DNA of 34,171 nt from Candidatus Lokiarchaeota archaeon (GCA_014730275.1 WJIL01000044.1:1-34171); one strand, 5' to 3'; numbered from the stretch's first letter, positions 1 to 8,326 are shown. A program made the numbers and translations. Notes: a model not told the origin generated them from the sequence alone.

Positions 1-555
1 AGTACTTTCGTTTCCCTGTATTCCACCTATTTTGTCTACAATGTGTTGAAAGGTTTTGATCCGGGTATTGACTGGGTAAGCCTAGGAATCACTGTTTTCT
101 TCACGCTTTATACCATGTCCTCAGTAGGCCAGATTCTTGCCAGTAGAGCCGATATGGACACTCGTTTAAAGATGTCTAAGGAAACAGCAGCTACACTGAC
201 TTTCTTCCTCGCAACCGGGTACACATTTGTAGATACAACCTTCACTCAGCTTGGGGGCGGTATACAGGGTGCGACGGGCGATATAGTCAAACTACTGATT
301 TTCCCTCTGGTTGCACTGGTGATGGAGCTTCGGTTTATTTACAGAGCTCGGAAGGCACAAGAAGCACCTGAAGTTCCTGATGATATGCCCGTGGCAGCTC
401 CCGAGGAAGAGGCTGAACCGCAATCAGAACGTGAGACTGAGCCAAGTTCAGATGAAGAGACTACAGAAGAACCTAGTCCTGAGGCGGATTATCCTGATAT
501 GGAACTAGACTCTGAAAGTGGTAATGGCAATTCGGCGGGAGATATCGAACCTTAG
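1..555 (+). CDS. Membrane protein with acidic C-terminal tail (5' end missing)
   Basis: The reading frame is open to the first base of the window, so the N-terminus is missing; the GTG at position 43 is only an internal possibility. The visible part has about three hydrophobic segments: around WVSLGITVFFTLYTM, around ATLTFFLATGYTF, and around VKLLIFPLVALVMEL. A tail of about 65 residues follows, very rich in Glu, Asp, Ser and Pro, and probably lies disordered in the cytoplasm. No enzymatic motif is visible and I do not recognise the family. No clear hairpin terminator follows the stop codon. The next gene on the same strand starts about 280 bases later and appears to have its own promoter, so an operon link is unlikely. 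Confidence 0.75.
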   Translation, partial: STFVSLYSTYFVYNVLKGFDPGIDWVSLGITVFFTLYTMSSVGQILASRADMDTRLKMSKETAATLTFFLATGYTFVDTTFTQLGGGIQGATGDIVKLLIFPLVALVMELRFIYRARKAQEAPEVPDDMPVAAPEEEAEPQSERETEPSSDEETTEEPSPEADYPDMELDSESGNGNSAGDIEP

Positions 556-677
556 TTTGCTGACGTAGGTCTGCATGCCTAGAATCAGGGAAATTGAAGG
601 AAGTAATTCCTACTCTGTAACTGTCGATAGGGTCAACTTCGCACTCTAGCTATCATATACTTTCTCGTTTATCCGAA

Positions 678-697
678 TTGCACCTCTTTGAGTGCAA
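678..697. repeat. Short inverted repeat upstream of the surface-protein gene
   Basis: TTGCAC and GTGCAA face each other across 8 bases, a perfect 6-bp inverted repeat. No T-tract follows, so it does not look like a terminator of the preceding gene. It lies about 45 bases upstream of an AT-rich stretch (741-750, ATTAAAAAG) that could be the TATA box of the next gene, so an operator role is possible. The sequence gives no direct proof. The rest of 556-836 shows no gene or RNA that I can support. Confidence 0.25.
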
Positions 698-836
698 GTA
701 TGCCATTCTGACCATTTCCTGTTCGTATACACCAGACTAACATTAAAAAGCGAACCTGAAGGATTAGTGGTAATAGGTGGATTGATGACTACATTTCGGA
801 GATAGTCCACCTGATATTCTTATGGAGAATAATACA

Positions 837-3296
837 ATGAGACGAAGAGAACACTTGCTACTTGCTGCATTCTTGGTGATGACACTTGTCACGCCTATAC
901 TAGCAGGCAGTAGTGACAGCATGCCAATCCCCGTGAAACAACACGAAGAGTCCATGACTGAGGGACCAAAACTAGCCACTGTAGAGGCGATGGTCTCAAA
1001 GGTGGATCAGTGGGGCGGTGTGCAGAACATGCTTGCGTCATTACAGAATGCAACCCACTATGGATACTCCCATGTGAGCACTCTTGAGAGTGTGGTAACA
1101 AGCCAGATGGAGAACGACGATGGGTATATTGCCCTTTCAACGTTGAATCTAAATGGCCTTACCCCGTTCCCGAATGGTGCAATTGGAGGTCCCACGGCAG
1201 TGCTTCAACTCAGTGTGAAGCCCATCTTCGAGGTTCCAGTCAATCGAAGCGAGGCTTCTTTCACAGAGCTGAGTGAAAGCGAAGCTATTGCCCTAGCAGA
1301 TGAGTTCACCTCAGAATACGAATCTGCATTTGGCATTGATTTTGAACAGTTCATGCTAGTGGGTACGGAAATCGAAGAGACGGCCGAATACGACTGGAAT
1401 GTTGAAGACAACGCTACTGAGTATGAGATAACCTATGTCAGTTTGATGAATGGCACCTTAGGCAATTCAACAATGACCTCCATGCTTGACAGAGCGTCTC
1501 AGCTTGGCGGTTTCATGGATCTTGTTGGTGCTGACGACTGGCCTACATTGAGTAGTGTTGCAACAGAAGTCTTCGCTCCAGTTCACTTCCTTTCAGGCGG
1601 TGGTTATCCCAGCTTCAATGTCTTGAATATGATGGACTACTATTCCCGCCCGTATTATAGAGCGGATTCTTCACACAGCGATCTTGTGGAGATTGTTCAA
1701 TCCGCCATTATGAATCAAATTTCCTTCGATGAGCCTGGCTATGTGGGTGCGACTGCTGGAAACGAGACTTATTCGCTATCAGACCATGTTGGCTACACAG
1801 GAACCATCGAAAACAAGATGAAACAGGATGACAGCGCTCATTCGATTTCAGTTGTCGGTGGAGCAGCTCCAGCTTCGCTATCAATCAATGGTGTCCCTGA
1901 TTCGTGGCTCACCATTGATGATCAGTTCCAGATTCCAACTGATTTGGAGTTTGGTGGAATAACAGTACCAGAAAACAGCACAATATCAGAAGCGGTCAAA
2001 CAAGTCCTAACACACATGCCTCGACAGCTTGCTTTGGAGGTCAATGACGGACTTGGTTCGCTTGACCCGACCATGTTCGATAGCTATATCGACCTTCTCT
2101 GGGATTCAACGACACCTCTTCCTGATTTCAAGCAAACACTACTGAACACCAATTTCAGTTCGGAGATTGGAGAGACTCCACTCAAAGATATCAATATAGA
2201 CATGCTTGCTTCAATTATGGAATTGGCAGGCATGACTCCTGAAGCTCTTGTGGATAATATCGACCAAGATGTACTTGAAGCGAACCCAGTAGCTGCCATT
2301 CTTGAGGCATTCCTGGAATACTTCGATTCGTACAATCTGTTGGATATTCTGGACAATGATGTCTATGGCGAGCCAGATGCCCTGGTGAACCATCTAAACA
2401 CTACCATTGACGGCATCAATGCATTCCTCCAGGACTTTGGCGGAATCGATACTCCTTCAGAGTTTAGAAGTAAAGAGGCAATTGCAGAGTTCGTGGAAGC
2501 TCATTGGGACATCGTACTCCAGAGTCTGTGGAACGCGATGGCGGATGATAATGTGACCGCTATCAAGGAAGCAGTACATAGTATCTTGGAGCCCGAGAAT
2601 CTGCAAGAAGAAATCACACCGTACCTTATGGCCGACCTCGGCAATTCGCTGATGACGGGACTTGGATTCTCATTCTCTGTGAATATGAATGCGACCGCTG
2701 AGTATCCCCAGTTGCTTGGCTTTGATACAAGTAACTTGGAGTTGACATTCGATGCAGATCCTGATGATATCAGCTTTGATGGGCCATATCTGGTTGTAAC
2801 CAAGGGCACTGCAGACAGAACAGTTGTCGTTAATTCAACAGTGGACTTCAACATCACTGTTCATAACTATGGCTCAGATACTGCCTACAGAGTACGAGTG
2901 CTTGATGGTATGAGCTCAGGCCTTGATGGCGACCGAGAGTTCTATTGGGGTAGAGATGAGCTTGCTCCGGGTGAGACTTGGACAATAACCTATAATGTGA
3001 CGGTTACTGAACTTGGTCTCTACGCGGATATGCCTGCGGTATGCTTCTACTTCAATACCACACTGGATACATTCGACCCTAACGACGCCGAAAACTGGAA
3101 TGGTGCATCATACTACACCATGTCAGCCACAGGTTACCAAATCCTTGTCGAGGAACCAGAAGGCGGTGGAGGTTGGTGGGGTAGCGGCTTGCTTGAAGGC
3201 GAGATTTTCGGTATTCCCACGCTCTACGTCGCTGCTGGTGTTGGAGGAGTTGCAGTCATAGGTGTTGCCATCTTACTAGTACGGCGAAGACCTTAG
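837..3296 (+). CDS. Secreted, C-terminally anchored surface protein with CARDB/DUF11-like domain
   Basis: This is probably a cell-surface protein of 819 residues. The ATG at 837 is preferred over the in-frame ATG at 822: it has GGAG at 824-827 at suitable spacing, and it begins a classical signal peptide (MRRREHLLLAAFLVMTLV, then a small-residue cleavage region). A long acidic ectodomain with many N-x-S/T sequons follows; I do not recognise residues 40-640. Residues about 650-770 read like an Ig-fold CARDB/DUF11 module (TVDFNITVHNYG, then a conserved LAPGETWTITYNVTV turn), a type used for adhesion or spacing in archaeal surface proteins. A glycine-rich GGGGWW hinge, one membrane helix (about 795-816) and the tail RRRP end the protein. 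Two-strand pairing and glycosylation are inferred; the substrate is unknown. Confidence 0.85.
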   Translation: MRRREHLLLAAFLVMTLVTPILAGSSDSMPIPVKQHEESMTEGPKLATVEAMVSKVDQWGGVQNMLASLQNATHYGYSHVSTLESVVTSQMENDDGYIALSTLNLNGLTPFPNGAIGGPTAVLQLSVKPIFEVPVNRSEASFTELSESEAIALADEFTSEYESAFGIDFEQFMLVGTEIEETAEYDWNVEDNATEYEITYVSLMNGTLGNSTMTSMLDRASQLGGFMDLVGADDWPTLSSVATEVFAPVHFLSGGGYPSFNVLNMMDYYSRPYYRADSSHSDLVEIVQSAIMNQISFDEPGYVGATAGNETYSLSDHVGYTGTIENKMKQDDSAHSISVVGGAAPASLSINGVPDSWLTIDDQFQIPTDLEFGGITVPENSTISEAVKQVLTHMPRQLALEVNDGLGSLDPTMFDSYIDLLWDSTTPLPDFKQTLLNTNFSSEIGETPLKDINIDMLASIMELAGMTPEALVDNIDQDVLEANPVAAILEAFLEYFDSYNLLDILDNDVYGEPDALVNHLNTTIDGINAFLQDFGGIDTPSEFRSKEAIAEFVEAHWDIVLQSLWNAMADDNVTAIKEAVHSILEPENLQEEITPYLMADLGNSLMTGLGFSFSVNMNATAEYPQLLGFDTSNLELTFDADPDDISFDGPYLVVTKGTADRTVVVNSTVDFNITVHNYGSDTAYRVRVLDGMSSGLDGDREFYWGRDELAPGETWTITYNVTVTELGLYADMPAVCFYFNTTLDTFDPNDAENWNGASYYTMSATGYQILVEEPEGGGGWWGSGLLEGEIFGIPTLYVAAGVGGVAVIGVAILLVRRRP

Positions 3297-3318
3297 TTTA
3301 CCACATGTTATGCTGATT

Positions 3319-3361
3319 GACCTGCACCAAATTGGTGTGGGTCTCCAGCCTTTCTTTTTTT
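3319..3361 (+). terminator. Hairpin plus T-tract after the surface-protein gene
   Basis: A stem of GACC (3319-3322) with GGTC (3340-3343) encloses a second stem CACCA/TGGTG with a 3-base loop. A run of mostly T follows at 3351-3361. It lies 23 bases after the stop codon and just before the rubredoxin promoter, so it should separate the two transcripts. Confidence 0.6.
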
Positions 3362-3389
3362 GGCCGACCCGAATTGTCAAAGAGAATCA

Positions 3390-3398
3390 CTTTTATTC
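3390..3398 (+). promoter_or_regulatory. TATA-type promoter of rubredoxin
   Basis: CTTTTATTC lies about 50 bases upstream of the rubredoxin ATG, directly after the terminator of the previous gene. An archaeal TATA box at this place would put the transcription start near 3420, leaving a leader of about 20 bases that holds the GTGGGATG-type ribosome-binding region. Confidence 0.5.
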
Positions 3399-3441
3399 AG
3401 TATTCTAGTGGTCTTCTTAGAATTCCTGCAGTGGGATGTAG

Positions 3442-3603
3442 ATGGCCAAGTACGAATGTTTGATATGCGGTTGGATTTACGACGAAGAAAAAGGCGATCC
3501 AGGTAGTGGTGTTGAACCGGGAACAAAGTTTGAGGACATTCCCGAAGATTGGGTGTGCCCGATGTGTGGAGCCGCCAAAGCCGATTTTGAGAAAATTGAA
3601 TAG
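3442..3603 (+). CDS. Rubredoxin
   Basis: A 53-residue reading frame encodes a small iron protein that carries single electrons in the cytoplasm. The two knuckles that bind the Fe(Cys)4 centre are both present: CLICGWIY near the N-terminus and CPMCGAAK near the C-terminus. Between them are the usual aromatic and acidic residues, including [15 protein letters not shown]. Length and motif spacing are typical of the family, so the identification is firm. It is a single-gene unit, with a TATA-type element before it and a strong hairpin with T-tract after it. No redox partner gene (rubrerythrin, superoxide reductase, flavodiiron protein) lies next to it, so its electron acceptor cannot be deduced here. 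A role in oxygen or peroxide detoxification is common for archaeal rubredoxins but is not shown. Confidence 0.95.
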   Translation: MAKYECLICGWIYDEEKGDPGSGVEPGTKFEDIPEDWVCPMCGAAKADFEKIE

Positions 3604-3658
3604 AATTTCAATCCTCAAGAAACTCCTTATCATAGGGGATTCAGAACATATCACTAGG

Positions 3659-3699
3659 TAGTGGTTGATTCAAGTACTCGACCACTAATTCTCATTTTT
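3659..3699 (+). terminator. Strong hairpin plus T5 terminator after rubredoxin
   Basis: A 10-bp stem (TAGTGGTTGA at 3659-3668 with TCGACCACTA at 3678-3687, one T-G wobble) closes a 9-base loop, and TTTTT follows at 3695-3699. It starts 55 bases after the rubredoxin stop codon. It looks like a bacterial-type intrinsic terminator. Confidence 0.65.
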
Positions 3700-3850
3700 C
3701 TTATCTGTTATTTATCAGACTTGGTATTCTTTACACGCGCTAGGCTGAATTGAAATTGCTTTCCGACGGTTTGGAATTACCAATTCTTTTACATAGTCCA
3801 TTTAATTTTTAAACAAGGTAACATATTATAGATAAATTCAATAGTATTCA

Positions 3851-3860
3851 AAATATTAAA
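3851..3860 (+). promoter_or_regulatory. Possible TATA box for the PAS histidine kinase
   Basis: AAATATTAAA sits about 60 bases before the TTG start, which would place the transcription start near 3881 and give a leader of about 35 bases carrying the GAGGTG ribosome-binding site. Other AT-rich stretches nearby (around 3803-3830) are alternatives. Confidence 0.35.
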
Positions 3861-3915
3861 GAGTAACACCATTATCGCGCGAGTGTGGACAAAGTGAATC
3901 ACTTGAGGTGGCGTT

Positions 3916-6090
3916 TTGCAGTGTAGGGTAGTCCTATTCTATGATAACCCTACTAGCTTAGCCACTACAAGGGATTTCTTACTTCACAAATTGAGAACCG
4001 AAACTAAAATCACCGATGAATTTCGCGTGCTTATTCAGAACATGCTAGAGGGTGAAATGGATATCGTAGTAGCTGCTCTGGATGTATCGAAGAGTGAGAG
4101 CTTTGAACTGCTCAAGCGAATCAGGCAGCTTGATTCTACAATCCCCCTCATCATATTTGCTGAAAACTCAACAGAGACCACATCGATACGGGCGCTTAAT
4201 CTTGGTGCATCTCGCTATGTAACAAGGAATGGCAAGCCTGATGTCCAACATAAGAAACTTCTAGCAGCAATCGAGAACGAAATTGTAGCTGTATCCTCTC
4301 ACAAGAGTGCAAAACATCTGCAAGGGCGTCCAAAGAACTTCAAACTCCTCTATCAGAATATGCCTATTCCATATCAGTCACTTGGCAAGAACGGATTCTA
4401 TCTTGACGTTAATCCTGCTTGGCTTGAAGCTCTGGGTTATGGCGAAGACGAAGTCATTGGGCGCCATTTCAAGGAATTTCTTAGTCCACAGAGCAAGAAG
4501 CTCCTGGAGAAAAGTTTCCCCGAGTTCATTCGCAATGGAAAAACACCTCCTGAAGGTGTAGTTCATAGACTACAAAGGAAGGATGGATCCTTTCTTACAG
4601 CTCGCTATACGGGAAGAGTTGCGTACAAACCGAATGGTGAGGTACGTCGAACCCATTGCGTTTTTGTTGACATAACAAGACAAGTCATAATCGAACAGGC
4701 TCTAAGACAAAGCGAGTTAGCTTTTCGGAATATGTACGAGAACGCTGTGGTAGGACTAGCCAGAGCCAATCTTGATGGTAAACTCTTGGAATGCAATCAC
4801 AAATTTGCAGAGATATTTGGGTATGATAATCGAGAGCATGCAATGAATGCCGGTTCTGCAATGAAACACTATCCAACTAAGCGGGACCGTGAACATGTAC
4901 TCCAGGCTCTCAGAAAGCATGGCGAAGCCGAATTCGATAGGAAATTTCTTCGCTTAGATGGGTCAGTAATCTGGGGCCACATTGTGATGAAGCTCTTCCC
5001 AGAGGATGAATATCTTGAGGTGGCTATTGTTGACATAACGGACCTCAAGAATATGGAAGAAAAGCTCAGGGAAAGCCAGAAATGTTTTCGTGCCATTGCT
5101 GATTATACCTATGATTGGGAGAGCTGGATTGGGATAAATGATCAATTGCTTTGGGTCAATCCACGAGTCGAGGATTTCACAGGCTATTCCGTAGAAGAAT
5201 GCCTAACAATGGAAAACTATCCACTCCCGATTATTCACGAAGATGATAGAGATACAATTAGTGCCATAGTGACGGATTTCTCAAAGCACAACAAAGGCAA
5301 TGACTTGACATTCAGAATTGTTACCAAGGATGGGATAACTAAGTGGATGGCATTGTCTTGGCAACCTATCTGTGATGAGAATGACAATCCAGCGGGAATT
5401 AGAACAAGTGCCAGAGATATTGGAGAGCGTATTAAAGCGACAAAGCGTCTCCAGGCACAGAAACGAGAACTGAGTGAATTTGCACACCAGATGAAACACG
5501 ATATTGGGAATAGGTTACACAACATACTTGGTTACATTTCTCTTATTCGGGAAGGGTACGAAGAAGAACAGCTTGACAGAATCGAAGATTTGGTTCGCAG
5601 GACAGAAACCCTGTTGAAGCGGTCTGTGAAATTGGCTGATGCAGGACAAATTATAGGTGATGTTGAACCTATTGATGTTGGTTCTGTTGTGCAAAAAATC
5701 GCAGCTCTTGAGATACCAGAATCGATTGAATTCAGAATGGACCCTTTGCCTATCGTCGAATGTGACAGGAACAAGTTTGAGCAATTGGTAGAAAACATCT
5801 TCAGCAACGCTGTGGAACATGGGAAGCCTTCTCTTATTGAGGTTCGTTGTGAAGAAACAGCCGATAGCATTACTCTTCTTTTCAAGAATGATGGATTTCC
5901 TATTTCAAAGAAGACCCGAGAAACTCTTTTTCAAGGACAAAATGAGATTAGTATCGAAGGCGGACTTGGCCTAAGCATAGCCAGGAAAATTGTTGAGGCT
6001 CACGGCTGGGAAATATCACTGGATCCTGATATTATGACCTCTTTTCGGATTACTATGCCAAAAACTGATTCTTCCTCATTGATGATATGA
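3916..6090 (+). CDS. Soluble PAS-domain sensor histidine kinase with degenerate receiver
   Basis: This 724-residue protein has no membrane segment, so it probably senses a cytoplasmic signal and autophosphorylates. Order: receiver-like domain (1-125), three PAS domains (about 144-258, 270-378, 391-505; each ends in a VDIT or DIGER-type motif), a dimerisation helix with H-box MKHDIGN (H528), then the ATPase domain with N-box ENIFSNAVEH (N631), a weak G1 box (NDGFPI) and G2 box GGLGLSIA (from G682). The receiver lacks an Asp at the usual phosphoacceptor position (Ala in VVAALDVS), its switch Thr is replaced (IIFAENS), and the conserved Lys is replaced by Arg in YVTRNG. The TTG start is supported by GAGGTG at 3905-3910, five bases upstream. 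No response regulator gene is adjacent, so the partner is unknown. Confidence 0.9.
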   Translation: MQCRVVLFYDNPTSLATTRDFLLHKLRTETKITDEFRVLIQNMLEGEMDIVVAALDVSKSESFELLKRIRQLDSTIPLIIFAENSTETTSIRALNLGASRYVTRNGKPDVQHKKLLAAIENEIVAVSSHKSAKHLQGRPKNFKLLYQNMPIPYQSLGKNGFYLDVNPAWLEALGYGEDEVIGRHFKEFLSPQSKKLLEKSFPEFIRNGKTPPEGVVHRLQRKDGSFLTARYTGRVAYKPNGEVRRTHCVFVDITRQVIIEQALRQSELAFRNMYENAVVGLARANLDGKLLECNHKFAEIFGYDNREHAMNAGSAMKHYPTKRDREHVLQALRKHGEAEFDRKFLRLDGSVIWGHIVMKLFPEDEYLEVAIVDITDLKNMEEKLRESQKCFRAIADYTYDWESWIGINDQLLWVNPRVEDFTGYSVEECLTMENYPLPIIHEDDRDTISAIVTDFSKHNKGNDLTFRIVTKDGITKWMALSWQPICDENDNPAGIRTSARDIGERIKATKRLQAQKRELSEFAHQMKHDIGNRLHNILGYISLIREGYEEEQLDRIEDLVRRTETLLKRSVKLADAGQIIGDVEPIDVGSVVQKIAALEIPESIEFRMDPLPIVECDRNKFEQLVENIFSNAVEHGKPSLIEVRCEETADSITLLFKNDGFPISKKTRETLFQGQNEISIEGGLGLSIARKIVEAHGWEISLDPDIMTSFRITMPKTDSSSLMI

Positions 6091-6217
6091 GTTAGTATGG
6101 ATTTTCACAAAATTGAGAAGAATTCGCTCATAACCTTCAATTCTTGGAACGCTGTCGAACGGATGAAATGCATATATGCATCTCTAGCTATCTTACTGTC
6201 TATTCGGAGGTAGAATT

Positions 6218-6655
6218 GTGAAAGGTTCAAAGAACAGTGCAATCCTGTTCTTATTTGCTGGTATCCTACTAATACTTCAGAGTGCAATCAGCGGCTTGGT
6301 TTTCGATGATGGGATTGGAGCACTGGCCGCCGGTGGTTTTGCTTTTGTTATGTTCATTGAAATGGGCATGGCCTACAAAGGTGGTCTCAGCGCAGTTATG
6401 GATCAAACCGTCTTTGATACTCCCGGTTGGAGAACAGTTACGACACGCGATACGGGTCAGCGTATTCAGGCTACGCCTTGTTGCGGCGCCTGCATTGGAA
6501 TTGCTACAATAGCTGTAACTGCTTTGTTCAGTGCGGGATTAGGAGAAGCTATCTTGTTTCTGGCACCGGGATTTCTGGCTGGGGTGATAGCTATCTTGGC
6601 ATCGATTGTATTCGCAGTTGAATACAAAGGGCCTTGGACAGAACGGGCTTTCTAA
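6218..6655 (+). CDS. Small hypothetical membrane protein
   Basis: This 145-residue protein starts at a GTG preceded by a perfect GGAGG (6206-6210) at 7-base spacing, which makes translation likely. It has four hydrophobic segments: about 8-28 and 33-50, then after a polar stretch (residues 60-85, FDTPGWRTVTTRD) a segment starting at the Cys cluster PCCGAC, and a C-terminal one (AILFLAPGFLAGVIAILAS). The three cysteines CC-x2-C could bind metal or form a disulfide, but a full metal site is not visible. I do not recognise the family. It follows the histidine kinase by 127 bases on the same strand. A 7-bp AAGAATT/AATTCTT inverted repeat lies between them, so it may be a separate unit. A link to the kinase is speculation. 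Confidence 0.7.
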   Translation: MKGSKNSAILFLFAGILLILQSAISGLVFDDGIGALAAGGFAFVMFIEMGMAYKGGLSAVMDQTVFDTPGWRTVTTRDTGQRIQATPCCGACIGIATIAVTALFSAGLGEAILFLAPGFLAGVIAILASIVFAVEYKGPWTERAF

Positions 6656-6974
6656 TTTGAAACACTATTGCAAGAATAGTACAAACGCCTAGATAGGTAC
6701 TTTGGTTACTATGTAAAGCGATATCAAAATGTGGGGGAAGCATTCACTACTCGTTCTGAAGCTGATTTCTGCAGTGCTTTTTCTATCTGGGTCTTTCTGG
6801 ATCGTCCCTACAGGGACATCTGGTGCGATAATAGAGCATGGTGAACACCATTCCAATCCAACAACACACAACTCTCCGACATGGATATCGCGCTGCGGTT
6901 TGAACCTCACATCAAGTGTAGATACATGCACAAGATGCATAATACCTGCGTCTTGAATTAGATTGTTTCTTCAA
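6656..6974. other. Convergent intergenic region (319 bases)
   Basis: This stretch separates the end of the small membrane-protein gene (+) from the end of the LURP-like gene (-). A perfect 6-bp inverted repeat (ACTATT/AATAGT, 6664-6680, 5-base loop) lies just after the plus-strand stop codon, but no T-tract follows. The only candidate gene is the doubtful small secreted protein listed at 6729-6956. Confidence 0.4.
6729..6956 (+). CDS. Doubtful small secreted protein
   Basis: A 75-residue frame begins with a credible signal peptide: MWGKHS, then a hydrophobic core LLVLKLISAVLFLSG, then GTSGA as a possible cleavage region. The rest is polar, with a His-rich patch (EHGEHHS) and three Cys near the end, two of them in CTRC. 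There is no good ribosome-binding site before the ATG and no known family. It fills an otherwise empty convergent gap. It could be a real small cysteine-containing exported protein, a decayed gene, or chance. Confidence 0.25.
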   Translation: MWGKHSLLVLKLISAVLFLSGSFWIVPTGTSGAIIEHGEHHSNPTTHNSPTWISRCGLNLTSSVDTCTRCIIPAS

Positions 6975-7568
6975 CTAGGGCATTAACAGCGTACTGAGCA
7001 GAGTGATGACCATTAGGGCTAGGAATAGGAAGCAAACAATGAATCTGCAACCGCAGCCTTTACCTTTGAAAAAGATTCTATCAACGACAATAGCTGATGC
7101 TACAGCATGTCTCCAATCCATGTAGTCACCAACCTCAACACGAAATTGGTCACGAATGGAGAACACTTTCTTATCCAGCTTGAATGCAAAACTGCCTGAC
7201 TGACTTGCAGCACTGAATCCCCACGCCATGACCCCACCTTGTGCGTGGATTTCATCGTCTCTGTAGTGCATGGTGAACCGCTTATTCCACATTATCCAAG
7301 GTCGAGTTATTTTTGCTATTTTTCCTCCCGAGGGATCTAACAGATGAAACGTTTTGTCAAAGAATCCCCCTTTAGCGGTTAGCATTTTGTTGCCCTGAGG
7401 ATTTTCCATATTGACTGTTGATCTAAGGAAGCTAAGCCAGGTCTGTCTGGCCACCGCAACCTTCTCTCCTGTTTCCTCATCATAGATTTCATAGACTGGT
7501 CTCATTGAGACCAATTTTTGTTCAACTTTGTAGAAATGACGTTTTCCTTCCTCTGGTTCGACTTCCAA
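6975..7568 (-). CDS. LURP-one-related/tubby-like protein with C-terminal membrane anchor
   Basis: The 197-residue product reads as a LURP-one-related (tubby-C/scramblase-fold) beta-barrel domain over residues 10-170. Landmarks are FYKVEQKLVSMRPVYEIYDE, an LLDPSGGKIAKI strand pair, and a late FRVEVGDYMDWRHAVASAIVVDRI segment typical of the family's end. A basic, Cys-containing linker (FKGKGCGCRF) leads into one terminal hydrophobic helix (about 174-196), so the protein is predicted tail-anchored with the barrel in the cytoplasm. Members of the fold bind membrane lipids or phosphoinositides, but the archaeal function is unknown. The start is TTG, supported by GGGGAGA at 7574-7580, five bases upstream. 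It follows the zinc-ribbon membrane gene by 67 bases on the same strand and is probably co-transcribed with it. Confidence 0.75.
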   Translation of the reverse strand: MEVEPEEGKRHFYKVEQKLVSMRPVYEIYDEETGEKVAVARQTWLSFLRSTVNMENPQGNKMLTAKGGFFDKTFHLLDPSGGKIAKITRPWIMWNKRFTMHYRDDEIHAQGGVMAWGFSAASQSGSFAFKLDKKVFSIRDQFRVEVGDYMDWRHAVASAIVVDRIFFKGKGCGCRFIVCFLFLALMVITLLSTLLMP

Positions 7569-7635
7569 GTAAATCTCCCCAGCTTGGTCAGCGCTCTGTT
7601 CATTCTAATAAATGCTCCTTCTATATCTCAATGAC

Positions 7636-8274
7636 CTAGCTAATGGAAGCTCCTGCATCTGCAATTTGGATCCATTTGCGACATTTTGGGCATGGTGTTC
7701 CACCTGCTGAATCAAGCTCTGAAGGTCCTGTAATCCATCGAGCCCCACAGTACGGACACGTCACCTGTCTGTCATGGACAGAAGATAATTCGTGAGATTT
7801 GTAGTTCGTACTAACGAATTCAGCTGCGACATTGCGGCCTATGTATCCCAGAATCAGAGATAGTATTACGAAGGTGACGAGTATCAGTATTGCATCAAGT
7901 ATTAGAGTAGCCGCGAAAGTGAACAGAATAAAGTAGAGGAACGGGTCAACTAAAGAAAGCAATAATGTGAAGAGGAAGCCTTGGCCTAGGAAACTCCCAA
8001 TATTGCTGCTGGGCTCTATTTCCCACACCATACCCGTAACAACATTGTTCAGCCCACCAATAATAACGAGATATGCCCCACCTATTATCAATACAAAACC
8101 AATGACTTCTGAAATATCATTATGCATGGTAAGAACTAGTGAGAAGCTAAATATGTACATGAAAACGAGCGAAACTGCGGCTAGCGGGATTCCATGGAGA
8201 AAATACTTGACGATACTATTTGTTTCTTGATTTTGTTTCTGCGGTGACTTCGCATCATTCTTGTTAGCCTTCAA
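7636..8274 (-). CDS. Multi-pass membrane protein with C-terminal zinc ribbon
   Basis: The 212-residue product has a polar N-terminus (1-22), then four to five hydrophobic segments up to about residue 145, and a soluble tail. The tail holds a treble-clef/zinc-ribbon pair, CPYCGARW and, 20 residues on, CPKCRKW, which should bind one zinc on the cytoplasmic side. I do not recognise a transporter or enzyme family, so the role is unknown. The TTG start has GAGAGGGGG at 8280-8288, five bases upstream, and a TATA-type element further up, so the start is well supported. The LURP-like gene follows 67 bases downstream on the same strand. Together they look like a two-gene membrane-associated operon. 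Confidence 0.75.
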   Translation of the reverse strand: MKANKNDAKSPQKQNQETNSIVKYFLHGIPLAAVSLVFMYIFSFSLVLTMHNDISEVIGFVLIIGGAYLVIIGGLNNVVTGMVWEIEPSSNIGSFLGQGFLFTLLLSLVDPFLYFILFTFAATLILDAILILVTFVILSLILGYIGRNVAAEFVSTNYKSHELSSVHDRQVTCPYCGARWITGPSELDSAGGTPCPKCRKWIQIADAGASIS

Positions 8275-8304
8275 TGTTTCCCCCTCTCAATTGGACAATA
8301 CATA

Positions 8305-8322
8305 ACACAAATTCAATTGTGT
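8305..8322. promoter_or_regulatory. Candidate operator: ACACAA-N6-TTGTGT
   Basis: A perfect 6-bp inverted repeat with a 6-base spacer lies exactly where transcription should start, about 25 bases below the TATA box at 8327-8336. A dimeric repressor bound here would block initiation of the zinc-ribbon/LURP-like operon. The position is suggestive; the regulator is unknown. Confidence 0.4.
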
Positions 8323-8326
8323 CTTC

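Larger units (their letters stand above)
3604..3915. other. Intergenic region (312 bases) with terminator and AT-rich promoter zone
   Basis: The left part holds the rubredoxin terminator (3659-3699). The right part, from about 3790, is strongly AT-rich and contains several TATA-like stretches before the histidine-kinase gene. I see no open frame with a plausible start and ribosome-binding site, and no tRNA-like fold. Confidence 0.5.
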
